Origin: Parashewanella curva
GTDB taxonomy: Bacteria > Pseudomonadota > Gammaproteobacteria > Enterobacterales > Shewanellaceae
DNA: 64,000 nucleotides
Assembly (NCBI RefSeq): GCF_003675895.1
Contig: NZ_ML014758.1
Coordinates: 40,543 to 104,542, forward strand
Direction: 5' to 3'
The notes below the pieces were generated by a model. It saw only the letters and a list, made by a program, of their open reading frames with translations, ran no database searches and had not been told where the DNA came from. Below, one piece after another: positions 15,668 through 26,838 of the stretch. The number at the start of each line of letters is the position of its first letter. Position 1 is the first letter of the stretch. The translations under genes and the position numbers were made by a program.

Positions 15668-17992
15668 ATGTCATATCAGGTGTTAGCCAGAAAATGGCGC
15701 CCTGCCACATTCGAGCAAGTCGTGGGCCAAGCTCATGTGCTACATGCTTTAGTTAATGCGCTTACCCAACAACGTCTTCACCATGCCTATTTATTTACTG
15801 GAACTCGCGGTGTAGGTAAAACCAGTTTAGCTCGCTTATTTGCTAAAGGCTTAAACTGTGAAACAGGTGTAACGGCAACGCCATGTGGACAGTGCGACAG
15901 CTGTATTGAAATCGCTCAAGGTCGATTTGTGGATTTGATTGAAGTGGATGCCGCTTCAAGAACCAAAGTCGATGATACTCGTGAAATTTTAGATAATGTT
16001 CAATATCGACCAACCCGAGGTCGTTATAAAGTTTATCTCATTGATGAAGTTCACATGCTTTCTCGTAGCAGTTTTAATGCGCTACTAAAAACGCTAGAAG
16101 AGCCGCCTGAGCACGTGAAGTTCTTATTAGCGACCACCGACCCTCAAAAATTACCTATCACGGTATTATCTCGTTGTTTGCAGTTTAACCTGAAAAGTTT
16201 GACCCAAGAAGATATTGGCAATCAGCTAAAATATGTGCTTGAGCAAGAACAGCTCAAACATGAGCAAGAAGCGTTAACATTATTGGCTAAAGCCGCGAAT
16301 GGCAGTATGCGTGATGCATTGAGTTTAACCGATCAAGCTATTGCTTTCGGTGGTGGTGAAGTTATGCTCAAGCAAGTTCAAACCATGCTTGGAAGCATAG
16401 ATGAACGTCATGTTATTGGTTTACTTCAAGCATTATGTCATGCCGACGTAAATGAATTGATGACAGAAACCGCGAAAGTGATCAGCTTTGGCGCAGAGCC
16501 AGAAGAAGTCCTCAGAAGTTTATTGGAATTGTTGCATCAAATCACGCTGACTCAGTTTGCTCCAGCCGCTTCACAGCTGTCCATGTACGCTGAGCAAATC
16601 AAAGCTTTTGCTGAGCAATTGTCGCCAGAGCAAGTACAGCTTTATTATCAAATCTTACTTTCAGGGCGCAAAGAATTACCTTATGCGCCCGATCCAAAAT
16701 CTGGATTAGAAATGGCACTGCTTAGAGCTATCGCCTTTGTGCCGCAAGCGCCTGTAACAAAGTGGGAATCAAAACCATCAGAACAAGCACCAGTATCAGA
16801 GCCTGTTAAGATAAATGTTCCAGAAGTTGTAGCTGAGCCCGTACAAACGCAAGTAGAGCAGGCTGTTGCTCCTCAACCATCACAAGTTGAAGTGAAAGCT
16901 AACACTGAAGTTGATGAGCTAGAAGCTGAGCAAGCTTTGTTAATGAGTCAAGCTGAGAGCCAAGGTTATCAGCCTCAAATGGTTGATACTCCAGCGGGTG
17001 ATATTGCAACTAATAACGGAGACATGCTAAATGCAGAGCCTCAGCTAAATGATAGCGTTACGCAAATGCCAGAGCCGTCTGTTGTTGCTGAACGAATGCA
17101 AACTGAAATGGTATCAACACCTGATCAAACTCCAATAGAGAGTGCCGTAAAATCTTCAAGCGATGATCCTCTAGATCAAATTTTACAGTCTCGTGATGCT
17201 TTATTGTTTGATTTAGAGTCTGAGCAAGGTGATGAGGACGCTCCTGCAAAAAAGGCTGAACCTCGAAGCAAACGCAGTTTGTCTGTGGAGAGGAAACCTG
17301 TAAGTGATACTAAAGAAAAACCAAATAATAGCTCCAAAGAAGTTGATGCAGTAAAAGCAGAAGCGCCAAAAGATACGCCCCCTTGGGAAGAGCCAGTTGT
17401 TGAGTCGCCAGAGGGAGAAAAATCTTCTGTTGCAACGGCTGAAGCAGCATCAAAGCCTGCTTCAGCTGAGCAAGTACAGCAAACTAACCACGAAGCTACT
17501 GAAGTTGTTGAAAAATCACAGTTACCACAAACAGAGGTTGAAGGTGATTCAACCGATTTATATTGGTACAAGCTAATGTCGCTACTAGAACTAGGTGGAC
17601 GAATCAGACAGCTAGCAGTGAACTCTGTCTGTGTTCAATTTGCTGAGCAACTACAGCTATTGCTGAAACCTGATCAGAAACACTTAGCAGCCCCAGGAGC
17701 TATTGAGCAGCTGAAGACTGAGTTAGAAAAGTATTTAGAGCAAAGTATTTCATTAGATGTTCAAATTGGTGTTGATGATACCAAAGAAACACCGCTGGAA
17801 ATCCGAAAGCGCTTTCATCGTTCATTGTTAGATGAAACAGAGCAACTACTTAATGATGATCAGCATGTTTCTTGGTTAAAACAACATATGGGAGCAAGCT
17901 TAAACATCGATAGTTTAGGTTTTCCACGAGAAAAAATGCTTGCAAAAACTGCAAGCATAGCCAAATTAGATTTTAATAGTGCCAAAAATTAA
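15668..17992 (+). CDS. dnaX: DNA polymerase III subunits tau and gamma
   Basis: Clamp-loader ATPase of the replisome. Residues 1-365 hold the AAA+ core: Walker A GTRGVGKTSLA, four zinc-ligand Cys (LNCETG..CGQCDSC), Walker B VYLIDEVHMLS, sensor LLATTDPQKLP and domain III. A long acidic, Pro/Gln-rich linker (about 370-620) makes the protein 774 residues, against 643 in E. coli. The C-terminal domain binds polymerase alpha and DnaB. A slippery A AAA AAG in the linker would give a 530-residue gamma form by -1 frameshifting. It sits between apt and ybaB as in E. coli. Confidence 0.97.
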   Translation: MSYQVLARKWRPATFEQVVGQAHVLHALVNALTQQRLHHAYLFTGTRGVGKTSLARLFAKGLNCETGVTATPCGQCDSCIEIAQGRFVDLIEVDAASRTKVDDTREILDNVQYRPTRGRYKVYLIDEVHMLSRSSFNALLKTLEEPPEHVKFLLATTDPQKLPITVLSRCLQFNLKSLTQEDIGNQLKYVLEQEQLKHEQEALTLLAKAANGSMRDALSLTDQAIAFGGGEVMLKQVQTMLGSIDERHVIGLLQALCHADVNELMTETAKVISFGAEPEEVLRSLLELLHQITLTQFAPAASQLSMYAEQIKAFAEQLSPEQVQLYYQILLSGRKELPYAPDPKSGLEMALLRAIAFVPQAPVTKWESKPSEQAPVSEPVKINVPEVVAEPVQTQVEQAVAPQPSQVEVKANTEVDELEAEQALLMSQAESQGYQPQMVDTPAGDIATNNGDMLNAEPQLNDSVTQMPEPSVVAERMQTEMVSTPDQTPIESAVKSSSDDPLDQILQSRDALLFDLESEQGDEDAPAKKAEPRSKRSLSVERKPVSDTKEKPNNSSKEVDAVKAEAPKDTPPWEEPVVESPEGEKSSVATAEAASKPASAEQVQQTNHEATEVVEKSQLPQTEVEGDSTDLYWYKLMSLLELGGRIRQLAVNSVCVQFAEQLQLLLKPDQKHLAAPGAIEQLKTELEKYLEQSISLDVQIGVDDTKETPLEIRKRFHRSLLDETEQLLNDDQHVSWLKQHMGASLNIDSLGFPREKMLAKTASIAKLDFNSAKN
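17234..17259 (+). promoter_or_regulatory. Programmed -1 ribosomal frameshift site making gamma
   Basis: The heptamer A AAA AAG (17248-17254) is in the dnaX reading frame exactly as in E. coli. An SD-like GAGGA (17234-17238) lies nine bases upstream, the known stimulator position. After a -1 slip the frame reads GGC TGA, so gamma ends one residue later at 17259. A downstream stem (GCAAAC/GTTTGT, 17268-17282, enclosed by CCTC/GAGG) could act as the third element. Confidence 0.85.
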
Positions 17993-18037
17993 GTAACATT
18001 GGCGACAATATGTAAACAGACCTTAGAGAAGAATTGT

Positions 18038-18370
18038 ATGTTTGGAAAAGGTGGAATGGGCAACTTAATGAAGCAAGCCCAAATGATGCAAGACAAAATG
18101 GCCAAGATGCAGGAAGAAATTGCTCGCATGGAAATGACGGGTGAAGCTGGGGCTGGTCTTGTAAAAGTAACCATGACAGGTAACCACAACGTTCGTAAAG
18201 TAGAAATTGATCCAAGCCTACTTGAAGATGACGATAAAGAAATGCTTGAAGATTTGATTGCTGCAGCATGTAACGATGCGGCTCGCCGAGTAGAAGAAAA
18301 TCAAAAAGCTAAAATGGCAGAAGTAACAGGTGGTATGCAGATGCCTCCGGGCATGAAAATGCCGTTTTAA
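18038..18370 (+). CDS. ybaB: Nucleoid-associated protein YbaB/EbfC
   Basis: A small dimeric DNA-binding protein of 110 residues with coiled-coil helices around a central sheet. The signature [20 protein letters not shown] with [23 protein letters not shown] is typical. Start ATG 18038 matches the family N-terminus; the longer frame from 17999 adds non-homologous residues. It lies 45 bases after dnaX and is followed by a strong terminator, whereas in most relatives recR follows immediately. Confidence 0.96.
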   Translation: MFGKGGMGNLMKQAQMMQDKMAKMQEEIARMEMTGEAGAGLVKVTMTGNHNVRKVEIDPSLLEDDDKEMLEDLIAAACNDAARRVEENQKAKMAEVTGGMQMPPGMKMPF

Positions 18371-18388
18371 ATTCAAGCCCTTTAAAAT

Positions 18389-18411
18389 AGCGCCTTTGGG
18401 CGCTTTTTTTT
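18389..18411 (+). terminator. Intrinsic terminator after ybaB
   Basis: AGCGCC/GGCGCT stem with a four-base loop followed by eight Ts, 19 bases past the ybaB stop. It ends the apt-dnaX-ybaB unit that in relatives continues into recR. Confidence 0.9.
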
Positions 18412-18416
18412 ATCTT

Positions 18417-18576
18417 ATACCGTTCACATCAATTAACTGTGTTATAGGGAAGCATTAGCGAAGGAAATACAAGGCGCAATGACGAATCATAGCCTTAGCT
18501 ATGGTAAGGAATTGCAACGATGTAGTTGCAAAGCTAAGGCTTTAACTAAGACATAGTTAATTGGTACGAACGGTAT
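18417..18576. repeat. Inverted-repeat element (MITE-like), family A
   Basis: About 160 non-coding bases bounded by terminal inverted repeats. The outer 26 bases agree at about 22 positions between ends (outer ATACCGTTC is perfect, inner CAATTAACT is perfect). An internal palindromic segment AGCCTTAGCT lies near the middle. It sits at the left edge of the cys insertion between ybaB and recR. No transposase is encoded, so mobilisation would be in trans. Confidence 0.7.
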
Positions 18577-18782
18577 TAGACATAAGGCCTGACTTAGTTG
18601 ACAAGAACAAACGCAACCAGTCTGGTTTTCATTGTGTTCAAATTATAAGTTCCGCAGGTCAACCCTTAATCAGCACAACTTTTAACCTTACTAAAAGTTA
18701 TAAAATATACTTATCTATTATTTTTGAATATTTATCTAGGCCGTTAATCTGGCACGTCATACTGTATAAGGAACGTCGTGCC

Positions 18783-20594
18783 ATGTCACTCAAGGAAATA
18801 TCGGCTATAGCCAGTCCTCTCACGGATCAGCAGATCCGTAAACTGCGGCAGGCAACCGCTGAATTAACGTCACAGCAGATGGTGTGGCTAAGCGGGTATT
18901 TATGGGGTTTAAGTCAACCTCAACTAACGGGGCAGCAACAGATAGAACAACAAGCTGCTATGGCTGATCAACCCGCAAGTAAACTCACTATCATTTATGC
19001 CTCCCAAACAGGTAATGCTAAGGGCGTTGCCGAAACTCTGAAAGAAGAGGCGATTGCCACAGGTGTGGTCGTGGAATGTTTTGCCGCTGGGGATTACAAA
19101 GGTAAGAATTTGTCGAAGGAAAGCCATGTCATTATTGTTGCTTCCACCCATGGTTAGGGAGAAGCACCAGATGATGCCATTGCATTGCATGAGTTTTTGC
19201 AATCAAAGAAAGCTCCGAAGTTGTCGAAGCTGAAATATGCGGTGATTGGCCTGGGTGATTCCAGTTACGAGTTTTTCTGTCAGACAGCTAAAGATTTTGA
19301 TAACTACCTCTCAAAACTCGGTGCCGTACCAATGCTGCCGCGATTGGATTGTGATGTTGATTACGATGTACCGGCCGCCGAATGGCGACAACAGGCTTTG
19401 GGTAAAGTTAAGCAAACCTTATCAACTGATGATGCCAATGAGGTACAGCTTCCGCTTAACCACGAGTCCCCCGTGGTATCTGCTTATACTAAGCAAAATC
19501 CATATTCGGCAACCTTACTGACTAATCAGAAAATTACAGGTTGTCATTCCAGCAAGGACGTCCGTCATATTGAAATTGATCTACAGGGCTCTAATTTGAG
19601 TTATCAACCGGGTGACGCTCTGGGCGTTTGGTATGAAAATGATCCTGCTTTAGCCGATGTTGTCACCACACATGTCGGCCTGGATGGTTCTGAGATTGTT
19701 GAGGTGGACGGAGAGCATTTATCGCTGAAACAGGCGTTGATCAGCAAATTTGAAATTACCGCCGCTAATCCTCAACTGGTAACTCGATTTATAGAGCTTA
19801 CTGGAAGTAAAAAGCTCGCCAAGTTACTAGAAGATAAAGACAAGCTGCGCCGTTATGCTGGTGAGCATCAGGTGGTTGATGTGCTGGCTGAAGATAAAAC
19901 TAAACTTACGCCAGAGCAGCTTATCGGTTTGCTACGCAGGCTGACTCCACGTCTATATTCAATTGCTTCCAGTCAGGAAGAAGTGGGTGAAGAAGTTCAC
20001 CTGACTGTAGGGGCTGTAGAGTACGAGTATGGCGATGATATTCGACAAGGCGGGGCATCCGGTTATCTTTCCCGTCGCCTTGAGGAAGGTGGAGAGGTGA
20101 AAGTCTTTGTAGAGCCTAATAGTAATTTCAAGTTACCCGCTGATGATAGTACCCCTGTGATCATGATTGGCCCCGGCACTGGTATTGCACCGTTTCGCGC
20201 TTTTGTTCAAGAACGGGATAACCGAGATGCGCTCAGTCAGAACTGGTTATTCTTTGGTGACAGAACATTTACCGAAGATTTCCTCTATCAAGTTGAATGG
20301 CAGAAGTTCCTCAAATCTGGAGTGCTTACTCAGATGGATGTGGCGTTTAGCCGTGATCAACCGGAAAAGCTCTATGTTCAACACCGAATTTTAGAACAGG
20401 GTGAGCAAGTATGGCAGTGGTTACAGGAAGGGGCACATGTTTACGTTTGCGGCGATGCAAACCATATGGCGAAAGATGTCCACGAAGCCCTTATTACAGT
20501 TGTTGAGCTACAGGGTCAACAAAACCGTGAACAGGCGGAGCAGTATTTGAACGATCTTCGCAAGAACAAACGTTATCAAAGGGACGTGTACTAA
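18783..20594 (+). pseudogene. cysJ: cysJ, sulfite reductase flavoprotein, interrupted by an in-frame amber codon
   Basis: Flavoprotein alpha subunit of NADPH-sulfite reductase, passing electrons from NADPH via FAD and FMN to CysI. From ATG 18783 (AAGGA upstream) the frame would encode 603 residues, close to E. coli CysJ (599), but TAG at 19155-19157 interrupts the flavodoxin domain inside [22 protein letters not shown]. That position is normally Glu or Gln, so one base change explains it. Everything after is intact: FAD domain ([13 protein letters not shown]), NADPH domain ([28 protein letters not shown]) and C-terminal YQRDVY. The 3' end overlaps cysI by one base. A sequencing error or suppression could rescue it. 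Confidence 0.88.
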
Positions 20595-22300
20595 TGAGTG
20601 AAAAAAAATTATCAGATAATGAACGCATGAAGCGTGAAAGTAACTTCTTGCGTGGCACTATTGTCGACGGCTTAGCTGACCGCATGACTGGTGGTTTTTC
20701 TGCGGATAACTTTCAACTTATTCGCTTTCACGGTATGTATCAGCAAGATGATCGTGATGTTCGTGCAGAGAGAGCCAAACAAAAGCTTGAGCCTATACAC
20801 AATGTCATGCTGCGTGCGCGGATGCCGGGGGGAATCATTACCCCGACACAGTGGTTGGCGATAGATAAATTTGCAGAAGAGCACTCATTATATGGCAGTA
20901 TTCGTTTAACTACCCGCCAGACATTTCAGTTTCATGGTGTTTTAAAGCCCAATATCAAGCTAATGCATCAGACGTTGAATCAAATAGGAATTGATTCTAT
21001 CGCCACCGCAGGGGATGTGAACCGCAATGTATTGTGCACATCTAATCCAGTAGAGTCGGAGCTGCATCAGGAAGCCTATGAATGGGCGAAAAAGATCAGC
21101 GAGCACCTGCTGCTAAAAACCAGAGCTTATGCCGAGATCTGGCTCGATGGCGAGAAGCTGGAGACCACAGATGAAGAGCCGATTTTAGGTAATACTTATC
21201 TTCCTCGAAAGTTCAAAACAACCGTGGTGCTCCCACCACAAAATGATGTTGATGTGCACGCGAATGATCTTAACTTCGTTGCGATTGCCGAGCAAGGAAA
21301 GCTGGTGGGCTTCAATGTTTTGGTTGGCGGTGGCTTGGCGATGACCCACGGTGATAAGTCCACATATCCGCGCAAAGCTGATGATTTTGGATTTATACCT
21401 TTGGAGAATACTCTTGATATAGCTGCCGCAGTAGTAACGACTCAACGAGATTGGGGCAACCGTTCTAACCGGAAAAACGCTAAAACCAAGTACACGTTAG
21501 ATCGTGTCGGAGTTGACGTCTTTAAAGCTGAAGTCGAAAAACGGGCTGGAATTGTGTTTACTCAGAGTCGCCCTTATGAGTTTACAGGAAGAGGTGATCG
21601 ATTTGGTTGGGTCGAAGGCATTGATGGTAAGCATCACCTGACTCTGTTTATCGAAAACGGTCGTTTGTTGGATTATCTCGGCAAGCCACTTAAAACGGGT
21701 GTTGCTGAAATAGCAAAAGTTCATAAGGGTGATTTTAGGATGACCGCCAACCAAAATCTGATTGTGGCGGGCGTAGATGCGAAAGATAAAAAACAAATCG
21801 AAAACATCGCGCGTGAGTATGGCTTACTCGATAACCGCGTCAGTGAACAGCGAAAAAATTCAATGGCATGTGTTTCCTTTCCAACTTGTCCACTTGCCAT
21901 GGCTGAAGCAGAGCGGTTTTTACCTGAGTTCGTCACAGATGTAGAAAGAGTTTTGGGCAAACATGGCTTAGGTCAGGATGAAAACATAATCTTGCGTGTC
22001 ACTGGCTGTCCTAATGGTTGTGGAAGAGCGATGTTGGCCGAGATTGGTTTGGTGGGTAAAGCACCGGGGCGATATAACCTGCACATTGGTGGTAACCGTA
22101 GTGGAACACGAATACCTAAGATGTACCGCGAAAACATCACGGTAGCACAAATTACGGAAGAGATTGATTTGTTAGTTGGTCGTTGGGCTGTTGAGCGTGA
22201 GTCAGGGGAAGATTTTGGTGACTTTACCATCCGCGCCGAAATCATTGAGCCAGTTCTAGTATCTAAAAGGGATTTCTATGCCCAATTTCGAATTGTCTGA
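20594..22300 (+). CDS. cysI: Sulfite reductase hemoprotein beta subunit
   Basis: Reduces sulfite to sulfide using siroheme coupled to a 4Fe-4S cluster. All four cluster Cys are present: C426-x5-C432 in [11 protein letters not shown] and C472-x3-C476 in [11 protein letters not shown]. Substrate-binding basic residues are seen in [12 protein letters not shown] and [13 protein letters not shown]. Its 568 residues are of normal length (E. coli 570). It overlaps the interrupted cysJ stop by one base (TAATG) and cysH by 23 bases, so it is firmly in the operon. Its expression could suffer polarity from the cysJ stop. Confidence 0.97.
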   Translation: MSEKKLSDNERMKRESNFLRGTIVDGLADRMTGGFSADNFQLIRFHGMYQQDDRDVRAERAKQKLEPIHNVMLRARMPGGIITPTQWLAIDKFAEEHSLYGSIRLTTRQTFQFHGVLKPNIKLMHQTLNQIGIDSIATAGDVNRNVLCTSNPVESELHQEAYEWAKKISEHLLLKTRAYAEIWLDGEKLETTDEEPILGNTYLPRKFKTTVVLPPQNDVDVHANDLNFVAIAEQGKLVGFNVLVGGGLAMTHGDKSTYPRKADDFGFIPLENTLDIAAAVVTTQRDWGNRSNRKNAKTKYTLDRVGVDVFKAEVEKRAGIVFTQSRPYEFTGRGDRFGWVEGIDGKHHLTLFIENGRLLDYLGKPLKTGVAEIAKVHKGDFRMTANQNLIVAGVDAKDKKQIENIAREYGLLDNRVSEQRKNSMACVSFPTCPLAMAEAERFLPEFVTDVERVLGKHGLGQDENIILRVTGCPNGCGRAMLAEIGLVGKAPGRYNLHIGGNRSGTRIPKMYRENITVAQITEEIDLLVGRWAVERESGEDFGDFTIRAEIIEPVLVSKRDFYAQFRIV

Positions 22301-23039
22301 ACTGCGACAACAGAATAAAGAGGAACAGATCCTCCAATTGGCCGAAATTAATACTGAGTTGGAAGCGCTATCTGCAGAAGAACGCATCCGCTGGGCACTG
22401 GATAATCTACATGGTGAGTTTGCGCTGGCATCCAGCTTTGGGATCCAATCGGCTGTCATGCTTCATATGGCTACCCAGATAAAACCAGATATTCCGATAA
22501 TTTTGACCGATACCGGCTATCTGTTCCCAGAAACTTATCAGTTTATCGATAACTTAACTGCACGATTGTCGCTGGATCTGCGTGTCTATCGTGCTGAATC
22601 GTCGCCAGCATGGCAGGAAGCACGCTTTGGCAAGTTATGGGATAAAGGCGTAGAGGGATTAAAGACGTATAACCGCCTTAATAAGGTAGAGCCGATGAGG
22701 CGGGCGTTAGATGAGTTGAATGTTGGAACTTGGTTCTCTGGCTTGCGGCGTGAACAGTCAGAATCGCGTGCGACCTTACCGATCTTGGCTGTTCAGAATG
22801 GCTTGTTTAAGTTCCTGCCACTGATTGATTGGAGTAACAAAAAGGTTCATCAGTATCTAAGCACTCATGAGCTGCCTTACCACCCTCTCTGGGAAAAGGG
22901 CTATTTGTCAGTTGGTGATACCCATACTACCCGCAAGTGGGAGCAAGGTATGAAGGAGGAAGACACTCGTTTTTTCGGACTCAAGCGCGAGTGTGGCCTC
23001 CATGAAAATGACGGCGAATATGATGGCTCGGGGATTTAA
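22278..23039 (+). CDS. cysH: PAPS reductase
   Basis: Thioredoxin-dependent reduction of 3'-phosphoadenylyl sulfate to sulfite. The 253 residues include the substrate loop [28 protein letters not shown], a [10 protein letters not shown] segment and the catalytic C-terminal KRECGLH (Cys239). Absence of the Cys-Cys iron-sulfur motif identifies the PAPS type, not the APS type, consistent with cysC in the same operon. The start overlaps the cysI end. Confidence 0.96.
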   Translation: MPNFELSELRQQNKEEQILQLAEINTELEALSAEERIRWALDNLHGEFALASSFGIQSAVMLHMATQIKPDIPIILTDTGYLFPETYQFIDNLTARLSLDLRVYRAESSPAWQEARFGKLWDKGVEGLKTYNRLNKVEPMRRALDELNVGTWFSGLRREQSESRATLPILAVQNGLFKFLPLIDWSNKKVHQYLSTHELPYHPLWEKGYLSVGDTHTTRKWEQGMKEEDTRFFGLKRECGLHENDGEYDGSGI

Positions 23040-23049
23040 GGATTTTTAA

Positions 23050-24459
23050 ATGGACTACTTACCCATTTTTGCAGATTTGAAACACCGACCTTGCTTAGTA
23101 GTGGGTGGAGGCGAAGTGGCATGGCGTAAAGCGCGGATGTTGTTAAAGGCGGGCGCGGAAGTTCGTGTCATTGCGTGCGAAGTTAATGAGGAGTTTAAAC
23201 AAGCCTTGCAGGCTGATGAGATCTCCTTGCTGTCCCAAGAGTTTTCCCCTGCCAATTTGGATGGGATTTTTTTGGCTATTGCCGCCACTGATAGTAAGAC
23301 GGTTAATGCGCTTGTTTATCAATCTGCCAACCAGCGTCAGGTGTTGGTGAATGTTGTTGATGATACTAAGCGTTGCAGCTTTATTGTTCCTTCTATCGTT
23401 GATCGTTCTCCCATCATTGTGGCGATTTCCTCTTCCGGTCGAGCGCCGGTTCTTGCTCGGTTAATTCGCGAGAAACTTGAGGCCATGTTGCCTCAGCATA
23501 TTGGAAAAATGGCTGAGATAGCTGGGCGTTTTCGTACGAAGTTGGCTAAAACCGTTAAAACGTTGGCAGGTCGACGTTACTTCTGGGAGCAAGCTTTTAA
23601 CGGCCTTTTTTCTGAACTGGTGGCTGCAGGAAGAAGCACTGAGGCTGAGCAGGAGTTGCAATCTTTGTCCCGTAATGTTGAGCCGCAAGGACAGGTCGCA
23701 TTGATTGGAGCTGGATCGGGGGATGTTGGGTTACTGACATTGCGGGCGTTGCAGTTGATGCAGCAGGCCGATGTGGTGCTCTATGACAATCTAGTTTCAG
23801 GTGAGGTGATGGAATTGGTTCGTCACGATGCTGAACTCGTTAGCGTCGGCAAGAAAGCGAGATTTCACAGTCTGCCGCAAGAAGAAACGAACCGTTTGTT
23901 GGTGCATTACGCTAAGCAAGGTAAGCGGGTTGTTCGTCTTAAAGGTGGGGATCCGTTTGTTTTTGGCCGTGGTGGCGAAGAATTGGAAGTCCTATTTGAA
24001 GCGGGTATTTCCTTTCAGGAAGTTCCGGGTATCACCGCAGCAGCGGGGGCGACTGCTTATGCAGGTATCCCTCTAACTCATCGTGATTATGCCCAGAGTG
24101 CGATGTTCATTACCGGACACCTTAAACTAGGTGCAGATCAACTCGATTGGGCGACATTGGCTCGCGAAAAGCAAACATTGATCATCTATATGGGACTGAT
24201 GAAAGCCAGCCATATACAAAAACAACTGATCTTCCATGGCCGCTCGACAGAAACGCCAGTGGCGATCATCGAGCGAGGTACTCAGAAATCTCAAAAAGTA
24301 TTGAAAGGTCAGCTTAATGAGCTGGCTCAATTAGCTGAGCATGCGGTTTCTCCTGCACTGATAGTGGTAGGAGAAGTTGTGAATTTATCAGAAAAACTGC
24401 ATTGGTTTGGACAGCAGGAAAAGCACCAGCAGCTTTCAGCTGTTGTGAAGCTAGCATAG
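23050..24459 (+). CDS. cysG: Siroheme synthase (trifunctional CysG)
   Basis: Makes siroheme for CysI from uroporphyrinogen III. The N-terminal half (about 1-200) is the NAD-dependent precorrin-2 dehydrogenase/ferrochelatase: [21 protein letters not shown] and [20 protein letters not shown]. The C-terminal half (about 215-460) is the SAM-dependent methyltransferase: [38 protein letters not shown] and [20 protein letters not shown]. Both halves are complete. It starts 10 bases after cysH. Its sequence looks noticeably more GC-rich than neighbouring backbone genes, hinting at separate ancestry. Confidence 0.96.
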   Translation: MDYLPIFADLKHRPCLVVGGGEVAWRKARMLLKAGAEVRVIACEVNEEFKQALQADEISLLSQEFSPANLDGIFLAIAATDSKTVNALVYQSANQRQVLVNVVDDTKRCSFIVPSIVDRSPIIVAISSSGRAPVLARLIREKLEAMLPQHIGKMAEIAGRFRTKLAKTVKTLAGRRYFWEQAFNGLFSELVAAGRSTEAEQELQSLSRNVEPQGQVALIGAGSGDVGLLTLRALQLMQQADVVLYDNLVSGEVMELVRHDAELVSVGKKARFHSLPQEETNRLLVHYAKQGKRVVRLKGGDPFVFGRGGEELEVLFEAGISFQEVPGITAAAGATAYAGIPLTHRDYAQSAMFITGHLKLGADQLDWATLAREKQTLIIYMGLMKASHIQKQLIFHGRSTETPVAIIERGTQKSQKVLKGQLNELAQLAEHAVSPALIVVGEVVNLSEKLHWFGQQEKHQQLSAVVKLA

Positions 24460-24478
24460 GAAAGTTATAGAGAATAGC

Positions 24479-25399
24479 ATGGAGATAGAGATGGACCCCA
24501 AACGTTTAACCCTCCTCAAGCAGTTGGAGGCGGAGAGTATTCATATTATTCGTGAAGTGGCTGCCGAGTTTGATAATCCAGTGATGATGTATTCCATCGG
24601 AAAAGATTCATCGGTGATGTTGCACCTAGCCCGTAAGGCATTCTATCCGGGTAAGATTCCATTTCCACTTCTTCATGTTGATACCAATTGGAAGTTTCGT
24701 GAAATGATTGAGTTTCGCGATCGTATCGCAAAAAAGTATGGCTTTGACTTACTGGTACATAAAAATCCAGAAGGTTTGGCTATGGGGGTTAACCCATTTA
24801 CTCATGGTTCGTCTAAGCATACAGACATCATGAAAACTCAAGGTCTTAAGCAAGCGTTGAATAAATACGGTTTTGATGCGGCGTTCGGCGGTGCCCGTCG
24901 TGACGAGGAAAAATCTCGTGCTAAGGAGCGAATCTATTCCTTTCGAGACAAGAATCATACTTGGGATCCGAAAAACCAGCGTCCAGAGCTGTGGAAAACT
25001 TATAACGGACAAATCAATAAGGGCGAAAGTATTCGTGTATTCCCTTTGTCGAACTGGACTGAGTTGGATATCTGGCAATATATCTATTTAGAAGGGATAG
25101 AAATTGTGCCGCTCTATTTGTCTGAGGTTCGTCCGGTGGTTAATCGTGACGGCATGCAGATCATGGTCGATGACGATCGCATGGAGCTGTTGCCGGGAGA
25201 GGAAATTGAGCACAAGAGTGTTCGTTTTCGTACTTTGGGATGCTATCCATTAACTGGAGCCGTTGAATCTGAGGCTAATACGCTGCAAGGCATTATCGAG
25301 GAAATGTTGGTTGCAACTTCGAGTGAACGACAGGGCAGGGCAATTGACCATGACCAATCTGGTTCGATGGAAATGAAAAAACGCCAAGGGTACTTCTAG
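24479..25399 (+). CDS. cysD: Sulfate adenylyltransferase small subunit
   Basis: With CysN it activates sulfate to APS using ATP. Family marks: [38 protein letters not shown] (pyrophosphatase motif), [38 protein letters not shown] and the C-terminal MKKRQGYF. It is 306 residues from 24479, or 302 from ATG 24491, which matches the E. coli N-terminus better. cysN follows 10 bases later. Confidence 0.97.
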   Translation: MEIEMDPKRLTLLKQLEAESIHIIREVAAEFDNPVMMYSIGKDSSVMLHLARKAFYPGKIPFPLLHVDTNWKFREMIEFRDRIAKKYGFDLLVHKNPEGLAMGVNPFTHGSSKHTDIMKTQGLKQALNKYGFDAAFGGARRDEEKSRAKERIYSFRDKNHTWDPKNQRPELWKTYNGQINKGESIRVFPLSNWTELDIWQYIYLEGIEIVPLYLSEVRPVVNRDGMQIMVDDDRMELLPGEEIEHKSVRFRTLGCYPLTGAVESEANTLQGIIEEMLVATSSERQGRAIDHDQSGSMEMKKRQGYF

Positions 25400-25409
25400 G
25401 GAGAGGCTA

Positions 25410-26834
25410 ATGAACAGCGCAATTGAACAACAAGTGTCAGACCTAGGTATCGAAGCCTACTTAGAACAGCACCAGAACAAATCTTTACTTAGATTTCTCA
25501 CCTGCGGCTCAGTAGATGATGGAAAAAGTACTCTGATTGGTAGGTTGCTACAAGATTCTCAGCAGATCTACGAAGATCAGCTTGCGGCCATTCATGCTGA
25601 CAGCCAAAGAATTGGTACTACAGGTGACAAACCTGATTTGGCACTCTTGGTCGATGGTCTGCAAGCAGAGCGAGAGCAGGGGATAACAATTGATGTAGCT
25701 TACCGGTATTTCTCCACCAAGCACCGTAAATTCATTATTGCTGATACGCCGGGTCATGAGCAGTATACTCGAAATATGGCAACCGGTGCGTCAACTTGTG
25801 ATGTAGCGGTGATCCTAATTGATGCTCGCAAAGGTGTGCTAGATCAGACTCGTCGCCATTCGTACATTGCTAGCCTGCTTGGGATCAGGCATTTTGTTGT
25901 TGCAGTTAATAAGATGGATTTAGTGGACTTTGGACAGGCACGATTTGAGGCAATTCGTAATGAATATTTGGTGTTTGCTAAAAAGCTGAATCCTCAGGTT
26001 GAAATTACCTTAGTGCCAGTATCGGCGCTAGACGGGGATAATGTGGTTGAGACTAGCCAGCATACCCAGTGGTATGGTGGCAAGCCATTGCTTTCTATTT
26101 TGGAACACATCGAAATAGGGTTGGGAAAAAATAGCGGCGCATTTCGTTTTCCTGTTCAGTATGTCAATCGTCCTAATTTAGACTTCCGTGGTTTTGCTGG
26201 AACGGTGGCTTCTGGAATAGTGAAAGTTGGTAATGTCGTCAGAGCTCTGCCTTCTGGGAAAAGCTCCACGGTTACCCGTATCGTGACCTTTGACGGTGAT
26301 TTGGAACAAGCCTATTCAGGTCAAGCTGTGACCCTGACGTTGCAAGATGAAATAGACATCAGCCGCGGCGATACGCTAGTGGCACAGAGCGATGAAGTGC
26401 CATTAAGCAATCATTTATTGGCTGATATTGTCTGGATGGCTGAAGCACCTCTAGAAATAGGACTTCACTATGATATTAAAGTCGCAGGTAAGAAGACAGT
26501 TGGCTCAGTGGAAGCTATACGACATCAACTTGATATCAATAACTTAGACACATTCGAGGTTGACCATTTGCCACTTAATGGTATCGGATTATGTGAATTG
26601 GCGCTTAATGAAGCTATTGCTGTAGATACGTATCAAGACTGTACCGATACCGGGGGCTTTATTTTGATTGATCGTATGACCAATGTGACGGTTGGGGCTG
26701 GGATGGTACGCGAGGCATTGAGGGATCAGAAACATACCAACCACTACAGTGGATTTGAAATTGAGCTCAATACTCTTATCCGTAAGCACTTCCCACACTG
26801 GGATTCAAAAGACCTCAGCAAGTTATTGGGATAA
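25410..26834 (+). CDS. cysN: Sulfate adenylyltransferase large subunit (GTPase)
   Basis: A regulatory GTPase whose hydrolysis drives APS formation by CysD. G1 GSVDDGKST (33-41), switch II DTPGH (112-116) and NKMD (167-170) are intact. EF-Tu-like beta-barrel domains follow ([16 protein letters not shown]). It is 474 residues long, the normal size without a fused CysC domain; the kinase is encoded separately downstream. The gene ends 4 bases before the SLC13 transporter start. Confidence 0.97.
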   Translation: MNSAIEQQVSDLGIEAYLEQHQNKSLLRFLTCGSVDDGKSTLIGRLLQDSQQIYEDQLAAIHADSQRIGTTGDKPDLALLVDGLQAEREQGITIDVAYRYFSTKHRKFIIADTPGHEQYTRNMATGASTCDVAVILIDARKGVLDQTRRHSYIASLLGIRHFVVAVNKMDLVDFGQARFEAIRNEYLVFAKKLNPQVEITLVPVSALDGDNVVETSQHTQWYGGKPLLSILEHIEIGLGKNSGAFRFPVQYVNRPNLDFRGFAGTVASGIVKVGNVVRALPSGKSSTVTRIVTFDGDLEQAYSGQAVTLTLQDEIDISRGDTLVAQSDEVPLSNHLLADIVWMAEAPLEIGLHYDIKVAGKKTVGSVEAIRHQLDINNLDTFEVDHLPLNGIGLCELALNEAIAVDTYQDCTDTGGFILIDRMTNVTVGAGMVREALRDQKHTNHYSGFEIELNTLIRKHFPHWDSKDLSKLLG

Positions 26835-26838
26835 GCGA

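Noticed and set aside
16900..17600. Minus-strand ORFs within the dnaX linker
   Set aside because: Shadows of the biased linker composition; dnaX is unambiguous on the plus strand.
19155..19157. Amber codon as pyrrolysine insertion in cysJ
   Set aside because: The position is Glu/Gln in homologues, no pyrrolysine context is known for CysJ, and nothing else in the window suggests that machinery.
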